Shown here piece by piece: positions 12,001 to 20,839 of a stretch of DNA of 64,000 nt. Both the position numbers and the translations under genes were made by a program. Positions within the stretch are counted from its first letter, which is position 1. Each line of letters begins with the position of its first letter. Source of the stretch: Entomortierella parvispora (taxonomy: Eukaryota; Mortierellomycota; Mortierellomycetes; Mortierellales; Mortierellaceae); the NCBI GenBank assembly GCA_963573315.1, contig OY752151.1, positions 372,001-436,000 on the forward strand, in the 5' to 3' direction. Under the pieces are notes generated by a model. It was given only the letters and a program-made list of their open reading frames with translations. It was not told the origin of the DNA and made no database searches.

Positions 12001-13919
12001 AAATCGAGCTGTTGCCCAAGAGTACCCATCGTTACAATGTTGCGGAGCAGCAACAAGTTTACAGAGAAGAGATCACACGTATCTGGAACACTCAGCTTAC
12101 GGCCCTCAGCAAAACCGAAGAAATCGAGGCAAATGACGAGGTGAATGGCGATAGCGAAGACGACGACGAGGATGCTTACAGCCGTCAGCGTCGAGAACTA
12201 TCCGCCGTCGACCGGAATCGTGTGTCACCCTCCCCGTCTCTCTTTGGCCGCTACCGCGATAGCGGTGATCGCGATCGCGACCGTGAGCGAGATCACGATG
12301 ATGACGACAATGTATCTGTGGCCGGTAGTATAAGCTCTCGAACCAGTGCTGGCAACTTTGGTTCTTCCCGCAACAAGTACTTGATCATTAAGCGAAAAAT
12401 TCGTCAGCCGGACGGAGAGCTGGTATGGAAATCAGAAACAATCCGGGACCCCGCCGTGATGAACACTTATATCCGCCATCGTCAGTTGATTGAGGAGAGC
12501 TCGATCCGGACAGAGGCACTAGAGCCTACCGAAGACGAGGCAAAGAACGAGCGGATGAGGAGGCGTATCATGGAGGAGATTGCGCGTTTGAACAGAAACC
12601 AAGAGCGTAGAATGGCTCGAGCTGCAGCCAAAGCGGGGTCTGCTCAGCCAGAGCTACCACTCCATACAGCGGCGGGGGCACTCAAGAAGAAAGTGGTGGT
12701 AAGTCTGGATGCAATTTTGACAACGGAACAGCCTGCAAGAGCTCTACTAACCCCATCGTGGAACTCTACCCTATAGCGCCAGTGCAGTAACTGTGGTGCA
12801 CTGGGACATATGAGGACAAACAAAAAGTGTCCAAAGTACGTGGACCCTTCGGGAGCGTTACCAAATCCTGGTTATGTGATTCAAGGAGGGTCTGGAGCAT
12901 CTACATCGGGTGGCGCTGGTGGAAGCATGATGTCACCACCTCACTCTGCTCTTCGGTCCGGATCGATCCCTCCTATGACAGGCACGGCGGCGGGTACCCC
13001 GGGACGAGGTCCAAGCGGTTCTGATTACTTCCGACAGGGTTCTCCTCAATCCGCCAATACTGGAGGAAACAAGATCTCGATCCCAAAGGCAATTATTGAC
13101 CGAGTGGTGGATCAAGAAAAGGAGCGCGAGCGAGAGGACAAGGATGCGCTGGTGGTCAGACTTCCGACCAAGATGTTGCAGGCGGTGCCAAAGAGGAAAC
13201 GAAGCGAATCTGCTAGCCACCATGCGGATCAGGACGACTATGAAGACTACTTCCCTCCGGTCAAGTCTTATGGTCGACGTAAAAAGCCTGATGTAGAGTT
13301 GGCGAATATCATTGAGTCTGTCCTGTCTACGATCTTGTCGATGCAAGAGGCAACAGCGTTCCTGGCACCTGTCTCGTCCAAGATCGCGCCCGGATATGAC
13401 ATTGTAATCAAGCAGCCTCGCGACCTCTCCGGCATGCGAGATGCCAACAAAAACTATTACGCATACAGGACGGTGGACAGCTTCCTGACGGATATGAGGA
13501 TTATGGTGAATAATTCTTGGATCTACAACGGAGAGCATTCTCCATGGACGCAAGCGGGACAGGCGCTCCTGAGCAAGGCAGAAGAAATTCTGGCTCCGCA
13601 AGCCGAGACGATCCGACAGCTGGAACAAGAAATTCTGGAAGCAGATGTGAAGGCCAACATTTTCCCTGGAGGAATCACGCCTGGAGGGACGACTGAGGTA
13701 GCCGCAGCCGCAGCTGCAGCAGCCCTACCGAGTCTACACCCTGGTGGGTATGGAGTTTACACGAGTGTGACGTTCCCTGGAATTGGCAAGCCGTTTACTG
13801 GCTTTGGTGCCACTCCAATTGCTGTCACAGCACTGCAGCCAGCTCTTCTGCAAGGCACTGGTGTAGACGCGAACCCTGGAGGATCAGGGGATGTTCATGT
13901 GAAGATGGAATGGGAGTAG
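9042..13919 (+). CDS. TAF1: TFIID subunit 1 (TAF1), zinc knuckle and one bromodomain
   Basis: Largest TFIID subunit: scaffold for TBP and TAF7 that helps load Pol II at promoters. Six exons: 9042-9107, 9223-9901, 10003-10115, 10205-10565, 10645-12698, 12777-13919. The sum is 4,416 nt, or 1,471 residues. All donors are GTRNNN-type; the last intron has a perfect CTACTAAC branch site. The acidic N-terminus begins MSYAGFFFGNVDKSGKVEDL. The central exon is the TAF1-specific DUF3591 region, with YEYS/RQRLKEFAEFQ-type segments. A CCHC zinc knuckle spans an exon start (C1094, C1097, H1102, C1109, in CGALGHMRTNKKC). A single bromodomain lies at about 1262-1365, with the acetyl-lysine Asn in NNSWIYNGEHS. 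The tail is Gly/Ala-rich. AATAAA lies at 13938-13943. Budding-yeast TAF1 lacks bromodomains and animal TAF1 has two, so one is an intermediate arrangement. Confidence 0.95.
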
Positions 13920-14375
13920 AGACAAAGTTTTAGAGAAAATAAAAGACTCTTATGTATTCATGACGGTCTCCCTGGGTTGATTGCTAGAGTAGCAACAGGT
14001 CATGTTTGCCTACTTGCAGTTTTATTCTCTAATTTTTCAAGGGACGCGAGGGATTTTTTTTGTCAAGAGCGGAGTCATGTTTTGAAAGTCCCTCTCCTCC
14101 CAAGTGCAAGATGAAAGGATCAAGAGGAGTGTTCACGTTCACAGCTTGTTTTTACTGTTGAATCAAGACAACAAAAATAAAAGGGACGTTATGGAATTCG
14201 TCCACTCCCTTTATTGTCCGTTAGTTTATTCTCTCAAAGAAAAAAAGGCACGAGCCTGTACCAAGAGGTTGCAAGAACGAACGGGCAAGTTTTTGTGAAG
14301 GCTACGTTATAGAGATTTACTGCTTCTCTTAGTCCATATCATTCTGAAAAGGGCGACAAACCAACCATCTTGAAT
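13920..14375. other. TAF1 3' flank (duplicated downstream)
   Basis: The 3' UTR and flank of TAF1; no gene. Segments of it recur, diverged, at about 18260-18920 (see the duplication entry). Confidence 0.6.
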
Positions 14376-15066
14376 TTAGACCGAAGGAGCCATGTCTTTG
14401 AAGAGTTTCTCCTTGATCTCCTCGAACCTGATGTGTTTGATATCTGGGAACGTCTTGACAAGGTCCGAGTGTGATGGTTTGCCCGGCCTGCCATGAATGT
14501 AGATTATAGAGAATCCATTCACTGCCCTTCCTTGCTTCTTGACTTCAAACCTACCATTCTCGCTTATTTCAGCAGCATCTCCTGAGCCGTACATGTCATC
14601 CAAGTAGCACTCAATCTGGTTCCTCTGCGGATCGCGGCCGTATCCTTTTTCAAATGCCTTTTTGATTTTGGCCGAATTGTGGTTTGCAAACGTGTCAATC
14701 GAAACTTGGATAAGGGTTCTCCCAAGCATATAGTCAAATACTGGATATCCTTTGTAGCCGTGACGCAAGACATTTTCATAGCCTCGTCCAAGAGATATCT
14801 TTCCTGTTTTGAGGGTGTCATAATCTTCAAAGTCCAATGTAATGGTTGACGGATTCCGGTTGTCGATATCCGCTGTTTCCAGAACAATTATTTTACATAC
14901 AGTATTTGGAAAGACTACATCTGTGGAGTCTGCATTGATCCTTGCAGACAACGCAACCTTCTGCCGCAACCAGCCCTGCGGTGACAAGTACAGGCTGTGG
15001 ACACGACTTTTTTTTGGGAGGGGGCTGAAGAGATGATGATGAAAAACGAAAATAGATGAGAAACAT
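14376..15066 (-). pseudogene. Fragment resembling a Crinkler C-terminal / nuclease-like domain
   Basis: A 200-codon open stretch ends with a stop at 14376. It contains IIVLETADIDNR, TITLDFEDYDTL, GYENVLRHGYKGYPVFDYM, RTLIQVSIDTF and IECYLDDMYG. An acidic residue ahead of a beta strand ending in IQVS recalls the PD-(D/E)XK core, and my recollection is that similar blocks end Crinkler-family proteins in Mortierella; both are weak inferences. The frame has no ATG. The nearest upstream ATG (15066-15064) opens a hydrophobic start (MFLIYFRF) in another frame, and the two would join if the A8 run near 15010 gained or lost bases. A splice acceptor (CTCTTCAG) also lies there. It may therefore be a broken gene or the last exon of a longer one. 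AGTATATTAAG near 15096 is a possible TATA. Confidence 0.4.
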
Positions 15067-15891
15067 GTAAAACAGACAAAAGGAAGTCTTAATATACTAT
15101 GGACCAGCTCCAGAACCCTTTAAATTTCATGCAGCACTGATAACACCGATGCGCCAAAAGCAACATCGAGGGACAACGTTTAGGGACTACACCAAAAACA
15201 ACACCAAGGGACAAACAAAACAGGGGAGCTGAAAAAAATAAGGGAACTCTGTGAAGAAGAGATCAGGTACATACAGCTACACAGAGCAAAAATAGCTGGC
15301 TTTGTAGCAGCCAAACATTCAGAGCGGCGCTGTTGATCCTTCGATCCCCCCTCGTGGATTCCTTAACAATCAGAGACCTCACATCAAATCGCCGCCTTCC
15401 AGCAAGTAGCTATCTTGGAGCTCCTTCTTGTGATCTATTCTTAATGGTAGATCTCACGGTCAACGGATCAACGGATCCAAAACATCCCAACGGACTACAA
15501 AAGCTGACACCTCCATCCCTCCCCCTGCTGCCGTTCTTTTCCCCACCTTTTCTTTTCCTTGCCCTTAAGCTCCCAATCCCTTGCTGATTTCCGTCGGTGT
15601 TGTCTTCCGTGTCTGTCTTCGGTATCAGTCCTGGCGTTGTCTCTGGTGTTGTCCACTCTGTGCGTCTCTGTATTTTCCAGCCGGTCCCTGCCCTTGCTTT
15701 CGCTCCTTGATTGCCCAGCAGCGCCAAACAACGAAACCGCCAAACGTAGCACATAGTATGGTCGCAATTGGTGTCCATGCATATTACATTCCTGAATGTA
15801 AAACTCGAAAAAAAGGGGGCCTAGAGATGTCAAAACTCATTCTTTAGTTTCTTCCCTTCATTGTTTTCCTTTCACCTTCCTATATTCCAGC
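15067..15891. other. Spacer with short degenerate direct repeats
   Basis: No gene seen. Positions 15160-15220 repeat the theme CAACAYCRAGGGACAA two or three times. 15510-15750 is pyrimidine-rich on the plus strand and could be the promoter and leader region of the gene at 15892. Confidence 0.4.
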
Positions 15892-17124
15892 ATGCGTTTC
15901 ACCCACTCATGCTCCAACATGTTCAGATCCAAGAAACTAGTCGTTGCCTTGTCTCTTGCGACTTGCATGGTATTATTCCACCAGGCTAGTCTGTGGGGAC
16001 TTCTCGCTATGGAAATGCCACCATCCAACACCAGTGTCTGGCTCTGCAAGTCGGCAGCTTGGGTGAATCCCTTAGTGTCAAACTCAGAGATGAATTGCGA
16101 CCAGCAAACTCAGGATGCAAGTCAACACCAACCACAAGTCATCCTCAATACGGATGAGTCAACACGGAAGGAAGGAAGTTCTTTGACGCCAGTGACTGGG
16201 GATGAAAACGACTCTTCATTGCCATCACAGCCGACTGATCTTCCTCCGAGACGGCAACACTGTGTTGTCACCAAATATTCAATCTCAGGCATGGGCAATA
16301 AGCTTTCTGATACCCTCTTCGGAATCCAGTACGCAAAGGACAACAACCTCACCTACCTCTTCAACTACGAGTCATTCATCGAAAACAACAGGCAGGCGGA
16401 TTATCGATGGGCTGCAGAACTTCTTGCGAGCCGCTATCCACGTTACAACGAAGCTGAGCACCAATTGTACCACGTAGACGACCTGTTTGTCCTCCCTCGC
16501 ATGTCTCCCGAGGACCAAGAGAAATACGATGGCTATTTTATTGACATGCGCATTACCTGTGGTCGAGCGGATTGCTTCAACCCAGGGGTGTCTCATTACT
16601 TGAACAACACCAGAGATTTAGAGGATCTACTTGGAGTCACATCGGAGAATCGAGAGTATCGAGTGGCCATCCACCTTCGATTCGGAGATATAACCCATCA
16701 TCTAGAGCCGAATCAATATCTTAGGATCGTTGAGGGCCTTGACAAAAAGTACAGAGGCGAGAGCAGTGATGACACCATGTCGCTCATGGACCGAGTGCAT
16801 GTGGTTTATTATATCCCGAACAACGGCCAGCACCCTGTTCTAGACGAAATCAAGGCCTTGTTTCCCAAGGTGGAGTTTCACAACGAAGAGAACGTTGAGA
16901 CAACAATGAGGCTTATGGCGGAATCCGAGTTCCTAATCACGTCCCCCAGCAGTCTGAGCTACATGGCTGCGTACATGTGTGGAGACTGTCACGTCGTGTA
17001 CACCAGGCCAAAGGAGTGGATCTACGGCGGCACAGTCATGACGCCAGAGAACTACAAGAATAACATCTTCTACAAGGAGGGCTGGGAGCCGGATTTCAAC
17101 TATTTGCAGGATAGTCTGCTCTGA
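15892..17124 (+). CDS. Type II membrane fucosyltransferase-like glycosyltransferase
   Basis: An intronless 410-residue frame. An internal Met at residue 10 is an alternative start. Residues about 15-39 form a signal anchor (KLVVALSLATCMVLFH and on), giving the short cytosolic tail, membrane anchor and luminal stem (about 40-120, Ser/Thr/Gln-rich) typical of Golgi glycosyltransferases. The catalytic part starts with a glycine-rich segment (SGMGNKLSDTLFGIQYAK) similar in style to nucleotide-sugar transferases of the GT11/GT23/GT37/GT65 group. The diagnostic element is HLRFGD at 261-266, the H-x-R-x-(G)D motif I of fucosyltransferases. Near the end TSPSSLSYMAAYM resembles the C-terminal Ser/aromatic motif of GT11 enzymes. 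The exact family and acceptor cannot be set from motifs. Predicted role: adding fucose or a similar sugar to glycans in the secretory pathway. AATAAA lies at 17190-17195. Confidence 0.65.
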   Translation: MRFTHSCSNMFRSKKLVVALSLATCMVLFHQASLWGLLAMEMPPSNTSVWLCKSAAWVNPLVSNSEMNCDQQTQDASQHQPQVILNTDESTRKEGSSLTPVTGDENDSSLPSQPTDLPPRRQHCVVTKYSISGMGNKLSDTLFGIQYAKDNNLTYLFNYESFIENNRQADYRWAAELLASRYPRYNEAEHQLYHVDDLFVLPRMSPEDQEKYDGYFIDMRITCGRADCFNPGVSHYLNNTRDLEDLLGVTSENREYRVAIHLRFGDITHHLEPNQYLRIVEGLDKKYRGESSDDTMSLMDRVHVVYYIPNNGQHPVLDEIKALFPKVEFHNEENVETTMRLMAESEFLITSPSSLSYMAAYMCGDCHVVYTRPKEWIYGGTVMTPENYKNNIFYKEGWEPDFNYLQDSLL

Positions 17125-17429
17125 CGGACGGATGGGAAACATAAAGCACTATTTTTCAAACTACGTTAATAGTCCCTGAGGGATCACAGAATAAAGATCT
17201 CAATCTTTTCTCGTTATTCATTTTCGCATGCAAGGATCACATAAATGTGCACCTCGTCCTCATCGTCATCGTCCTCAGGAACATGAATCACAGCGTGCCA
17301 GAAGTCAAAGGGAGAGGTTCGTTATAGTTATGTTGCCAAACTGGGGAGAAAGAGCCGCCTTGATTGCGACCTTGAGGTGACTGACCGTCTTTGACGGGTC
17401 AAAGCTGCTAGGCTTCATTTTACTGTATT

Positions 17430-18255
17430 CAGCCGGCTGCTATATCTGCCATCTGTCAAACTGGTCGAAACGTACCTAGAACACTCTGAAATCCAGGTGC
17501 GGCAACGACTCACGGAATTTGCAGAGTACAACACTGGATTCTGGAAACTCAAAGGAAACACTTTGTTGACAGGTGAGGAGAAGCTTCGAAAGCTTGGTAC
17601 AAGTTGGTGTGTCAGAGCATGTTGCTGGGCCATCGCTACCTTTTGGATGTTGGTCACAGGAAAGCAGCAGATGGCGAGGAAGACAATGTGATCGGGGACT
17701 GCGAGAGAAAAGCAATTGGCTCCCTGTGTCGCGATTCGAAGGGCGACAGCGTCCGTAGTTCAGATCTTCCTCATGATGTGACACCGTAATCAGGCAGCCT
17801 CGGGACCTCTCTGGAGTGCGAGGTGCTCAGTAAATTCTATTACGCAGACAGGATAGTGGACAAATTCCGGCGGATATGAGGGCCAAGGTGAGCAACTCTT
17901 GGATCTACAACGCAAATCATTCTCCATGGACGCAGGCGGGATAGGTGATGCAACTGAGTAAGGCAGAAAAGATTCCAGCTCCGCAAACCGAGATGGAACA
18001 AGAAACTCTCAAGTAGATGTGATGATTTCACCCCTGGTGGGACGACTGATAGCAGCCGCTACAGTACAGAGGCCGCGTCACCCTGCCAGATTGACACCCT
18101 GGTGGGAATGGTGTTTCCACCAGTAGGGCGTTCTGGGATCAGCATGCTGTTATGCTGTCTTTGGCGCCACTCCAATTGCCAGCAGGTCGCTGCAGTTAAC
18201 CCTTCTATAGGTCGCTGGCAGAGATGCGAACCCTGCGGTGCAGGACACGTCCGTG
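17430..18255 (+). pseudogene. Truncated, decayed copy of TAF1
   Basis: Positions about 17430-17740 align by eye with TAF1 exon 5 (about 11500-11855): both contain GAAATCCAGGT, ACTGGATTCTGGAAACTCAA and the following lysine-rich segment. From about 17775 the match jumps to the bromodomain exon (about 13395): CAGCCTCG..GACCTCTC, TATTACGCA.ACAGGA, TCTTGGATCTACAACG and CATTCTCCATGGACGCA. It ends with a counterpart of the TAF1 terminus (about 13865-13919). Frameshifts and stops are scattered; for example GCGGGATAG replaces the Ala-Gly-Gln codons after the bromodomain helix. About 1.5 kb of the parent, including intron 5, is missing. It cannot encode TAF1. Confidence 0.85.
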
Positions 18256-18920
18256 TGAGGTTGCATTTGAAGTAGAGACAAAGTTGTAAATAGAGACAGT
18301 AATAAAAGACCCCTGCGTATTCTTGATGATATCCCTGGGTTGGTTGCCTCTAGAGCAACAGCGTCGGGCGATGGACAACTGTGAATGTTTGCGATTGCGT
18401 TGGGTTACTGAGCTCTCTCTGTGAGGCTGTTGCATGTTTCTTCTCTAATTTCGCGATGGGCGCAGGGTAATTTTTGTCAATATCATCTCCACCCAATAGA
18501 GCGGAGTCAAGAGTGAACATGGACAGCGACGACCCTTATTTGTTTGGCGAAAACAGTTCAGTACACCCCCCTCGATGTTCTAGCCACAGCAGCACACCCT
18601 GTGCTCCGCCCTCGCTGCTCTCACATCTTCCCAATGGCTGGGTTACACACAAGAGGGTTTTTTACCCAGGGACAGCAAAGTGGGCGCCCAGCTTGGCCGC
18701 CCAGGTATCGATGTCCGGTCAGCCCTTCTTCTATCAAAAAAAAAGAGCAAGGCACACGGATCGAGTGAGCTGTTCACCTTCACGTCGCGCAGCTTCTTTC
18801 CTCGCTGTTGAGTATAGCCAAAGAAAAGGAAAAGACGTGATGGGAATTTGTTCTGCAACGACGTACCACCCCCTTGCGTCCGTTGGAAAATTCTCTCAAA
18901 GAAGATACTTGGCAATCAAA
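17430..18920 (+). repeat. Segmental duplication of TAF1 3' half plus flank
   Basis: Homology continues past the stop codon: the poly(A) signal region (AATAAAAGAC at 18301), the TCCCTGGGTTG and AGAGCAACAG segments, TTTTTGTCAA, and finally AAATTCTCTCAAAGAA near 18890, matching 14225-14240. Because the copy extends beyond the polyadenylation site, it arose from DNA rather than from reverse-transcribed mRNA. Confidence 0.8.
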
Positions 18921-19340
18921 ATTTCACTGTAGGGGTGAGGGGACTTGTCTAAAAAAAGGCATTCAGCATCCTGTGGACAAATCGAAATGAGGTGCAGCCT
19001 CAATTGAACTCTGCTTTGCAGTGCTCTCAACCGTCTCGTTCATTCTTTCCCCCCTGTCATTGTTTGTTCCTGTTCAAGACAAAGACATGGCAAGGGACAG
19101 AGGACGGCGTTTTGCATTCGCACCAATGCTTTTGCAGGGTTGTCGACGAGAGCACGCGAATCTCCAACCTCACCAGTTGTCCTTCCCACTCGCGTCGATA
19201 AGATGAAATGACGAACAAAAATAGTGGCCCCTCGTCCAAGGACCCTCCCGGTACAATGTCCCAACATGTCCAGCCCCATTGCCCAAACGCCTGGTCGCGC
19301 GTCTTTCTCTTCAGCCTCCAGGACCGTTTCCTGTCTCTGA

Positions 19341-19349
19341 TATAAAAAG
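19341..19349 (+). promoter_or_regulatory. TATA box of the His/Pro-rich secreted protein
   Basis: TATAAAAAG lies 160 nt upstream of the ATG at 19502, followed by a C/T-rich leader. This is a strong core promoter, consistent with an abundant secreted product. Confidence 0.6.
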
Positions 19350-19501
19350 CCCCAACGCCTCCCCATCTTGCTTGTTCGCTACTCCTTGTCCCTCCACTTT
19401 TCGCAATACATTCTGTTCTTGTTGTCCCCCTCCGAGTCCGTCTCACTCATACCCAAATACCCTACATCTTTTCTAATCCCTGAAAAAAGCACACGCCAAT
19501 A

Positions 19502-20365
19502 ATGAAGTTCCTCTCCTCCTCCGTTGTTCTCTCGCTCTTGGTCAGCATGACTCTCCTCCAGTCGACTTTGGCTACCCCTATCGACGCCACTGGTGAGGTC
19601 GTCCCTGCCTTCATGGCTGCTGCCCCCGCCAAGCCCCCAGCTCACCCTCACCCCATGCCTGCTCCTCACAAGCCTGTTCCCCACCACAAGCCTGCCCCCC
19701 ACAAGCCTGCTCCCCACCACAAGCCCGGCAAGCCCGCTCCTCACAAGCCCGGCCACCCCGGCAAGCCTGGCAAGCGCGACTTGGAGGAGGAGGAGGTTGA
19801 GGCTGCTGCTGCCCCCAAGCCCGAGCCTCACCACAAGCCTGCTCCTCACAAGCCCGCTCCTCACCACAAGCCTGCCCCCCACAAGCCTGCTCCCCATCAC
19901 AAGCCTGGCAAGCCTGCTCCTCACCACAAGCCTGCTCCCCACAAGCCCGGCAAGCGCGACTTGGAGGAGGAGGAGGTTGAGGCTGCTGCTGCCCCCAAGC
20001 CCGAGCCCCACCACAAGCCTGCCCCCCACAAGCCCGCTCCCCACCACAAGCCTGCCCCCCACAAGCCTGCTCCCCACCACAAGCCTGGCAAGCCTGCTCC
20101 TCACCACAAGCCCGCTCCTCACAAGCCCGGTCACCCCGGCAAGCCCGGCAAGCGCGACTTGGAGGGGGATGTTCAGGTTGAGGTTGAGGCTGCTGCTGCC
20201 AAGCCTGAGCCCCACCACAAGCCTGCTCCTCACAAGCCCGCTCCTCACCACAAGCCTGGCAAGCCTGCCCCCCACCACAAGCCCGCTCCCCACCACAAGC
20301 CCGCTCCCCACCACAAGCCTGCTCCTCACAAGCCCGGCCACCCCGGAAAGCCCGGCTACAACTAA
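19502..20365 (+). CDS. Secreted His/Pro/Lys-rich repeat protein with Kex2 sites
   Basis: Intronless, 287 residues. Residues 1-24 are a signal peptide (MKFLSSSVVLSLLVSMTLLQ then STLA). The rest is built from HKPAPHHKPG-type decapeptides interrupted by three dibasic KR sites at 91-92, 151-152 and 217-218, each in a (K)PGKR context. The first two are followed by DLEEEEVEAAAA and the third by the diverged DLEGDVQVEVEA. Spacing between KR sites is 60 and then 66 residues. The layout (signal peptide, KR-delimited repeats, acidic spacer) matches Kex2-processed repeat proteins of fungi, in which Golgi Kex2 cleaves after KR. Roughly one residue in five is His, so Zn/Cu/Ni binding or pH-dependent behaviour is plausible. 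C-terminus ...KPGYN. The actual function is unknown. An AT-rich stretch at 20480-20525 follows the gene. Confidence 0.85.
   Translation: MKFLSSSVVLSLLVSMTLLQSTLATPIDATGEVVPAFMAAAPAKPPAHPHPMPAPHKPVPHHKPAPHKPAPHHKPGKPAPHKPGHPGKPGKRDLEEEEVEAAAAPKPEPHHKPAPHKPAPHHKPAPHKPAPHHKPGKPAPHHKPAPHKPGKRDLEEEEVEAAAAPKPEPHHKPAPHKPAPHHKPAPHKPAPHHKPGKPAPHHKPAPHKPGHPGKPGKRDLEGDVQVEVEAAAAKPEPHHKPAPHKPAPHHKPGKPAPHHKPAPHHKPAPHHKPAPHKPGHPGKPGYN
19800..20160 (+). repeat. In-gene tandem repeats (180 and 198 bp)
   Basis: The coding sequence repeats with the KR spacing (60 and 66 codons) and, at a finer scale, with the HHKPAPHKPAP motif. Copies differ mostly at third positions (CCC/CCT/CCG), as expected for expansion under selection on the protein. 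Confidence 0.8.
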
Positions 20366-20839
20366 ATCGTACGCGAGCAAGTCATGAGCATAGGAGAGGC
20401 TACTGTGCAAATCACGCTAGCAATGGTCTAGCAACGTACGCGACACCCATCGAACATCAATCAACAACAACACCACGCAGTAAAAAAGTTTATTATAAAA
20501 AATAAAAATAAAAAATAAAAAAGATTCTCGATTTCAAAGCAGGCAGGAGCATTTACCGTACGCGGCAAAGGAACGAGGGGGGGGGGGCGAAGATCCGTCC
20601 CTTTCGTTCTTTGCTTCCTTGCTTCCTTGGCTCCTTGCTTCTTTGCCTTGCCCTTTGGTGCCGTTCTCTTGCTCCCTTCCCAATCCACGCCTGCCTGCCT
20701 ACCTGCCTACCTGCAGCTGTCCCCCTCTGTCCTGCATCTGCACCATCACCATCACCAACAACAAACAAGCAACCGGTTGACATTCCAGCCCTGGCCAGCC
20801 CTGGCCATAACCCACTGACCAGCCAACCCACATAGAGTG
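20366..20839. other. Intergenic: 3' A/T-rich tract and promoter of next gene
   Basis: No gene. 20480-20525 is an A/T tract (TTATTATAAAAAATAAAAATAAAAAA). 20579-20588 is a G10 run. 20620-20700 has a CCTTGCTTC / CCTGCCTAC short-tandem character. Confidence 0.5.

Noticed and set aside
19379-20410. 343-codon antisense frame opposite the His/Pro-rich protein
   Set aside because: It consists of GSGLVVG / RLVV repeats that mirror CCC/AAG/CAC codons. The plus-strand frame has the TATA box, signal peptide and KR sites.
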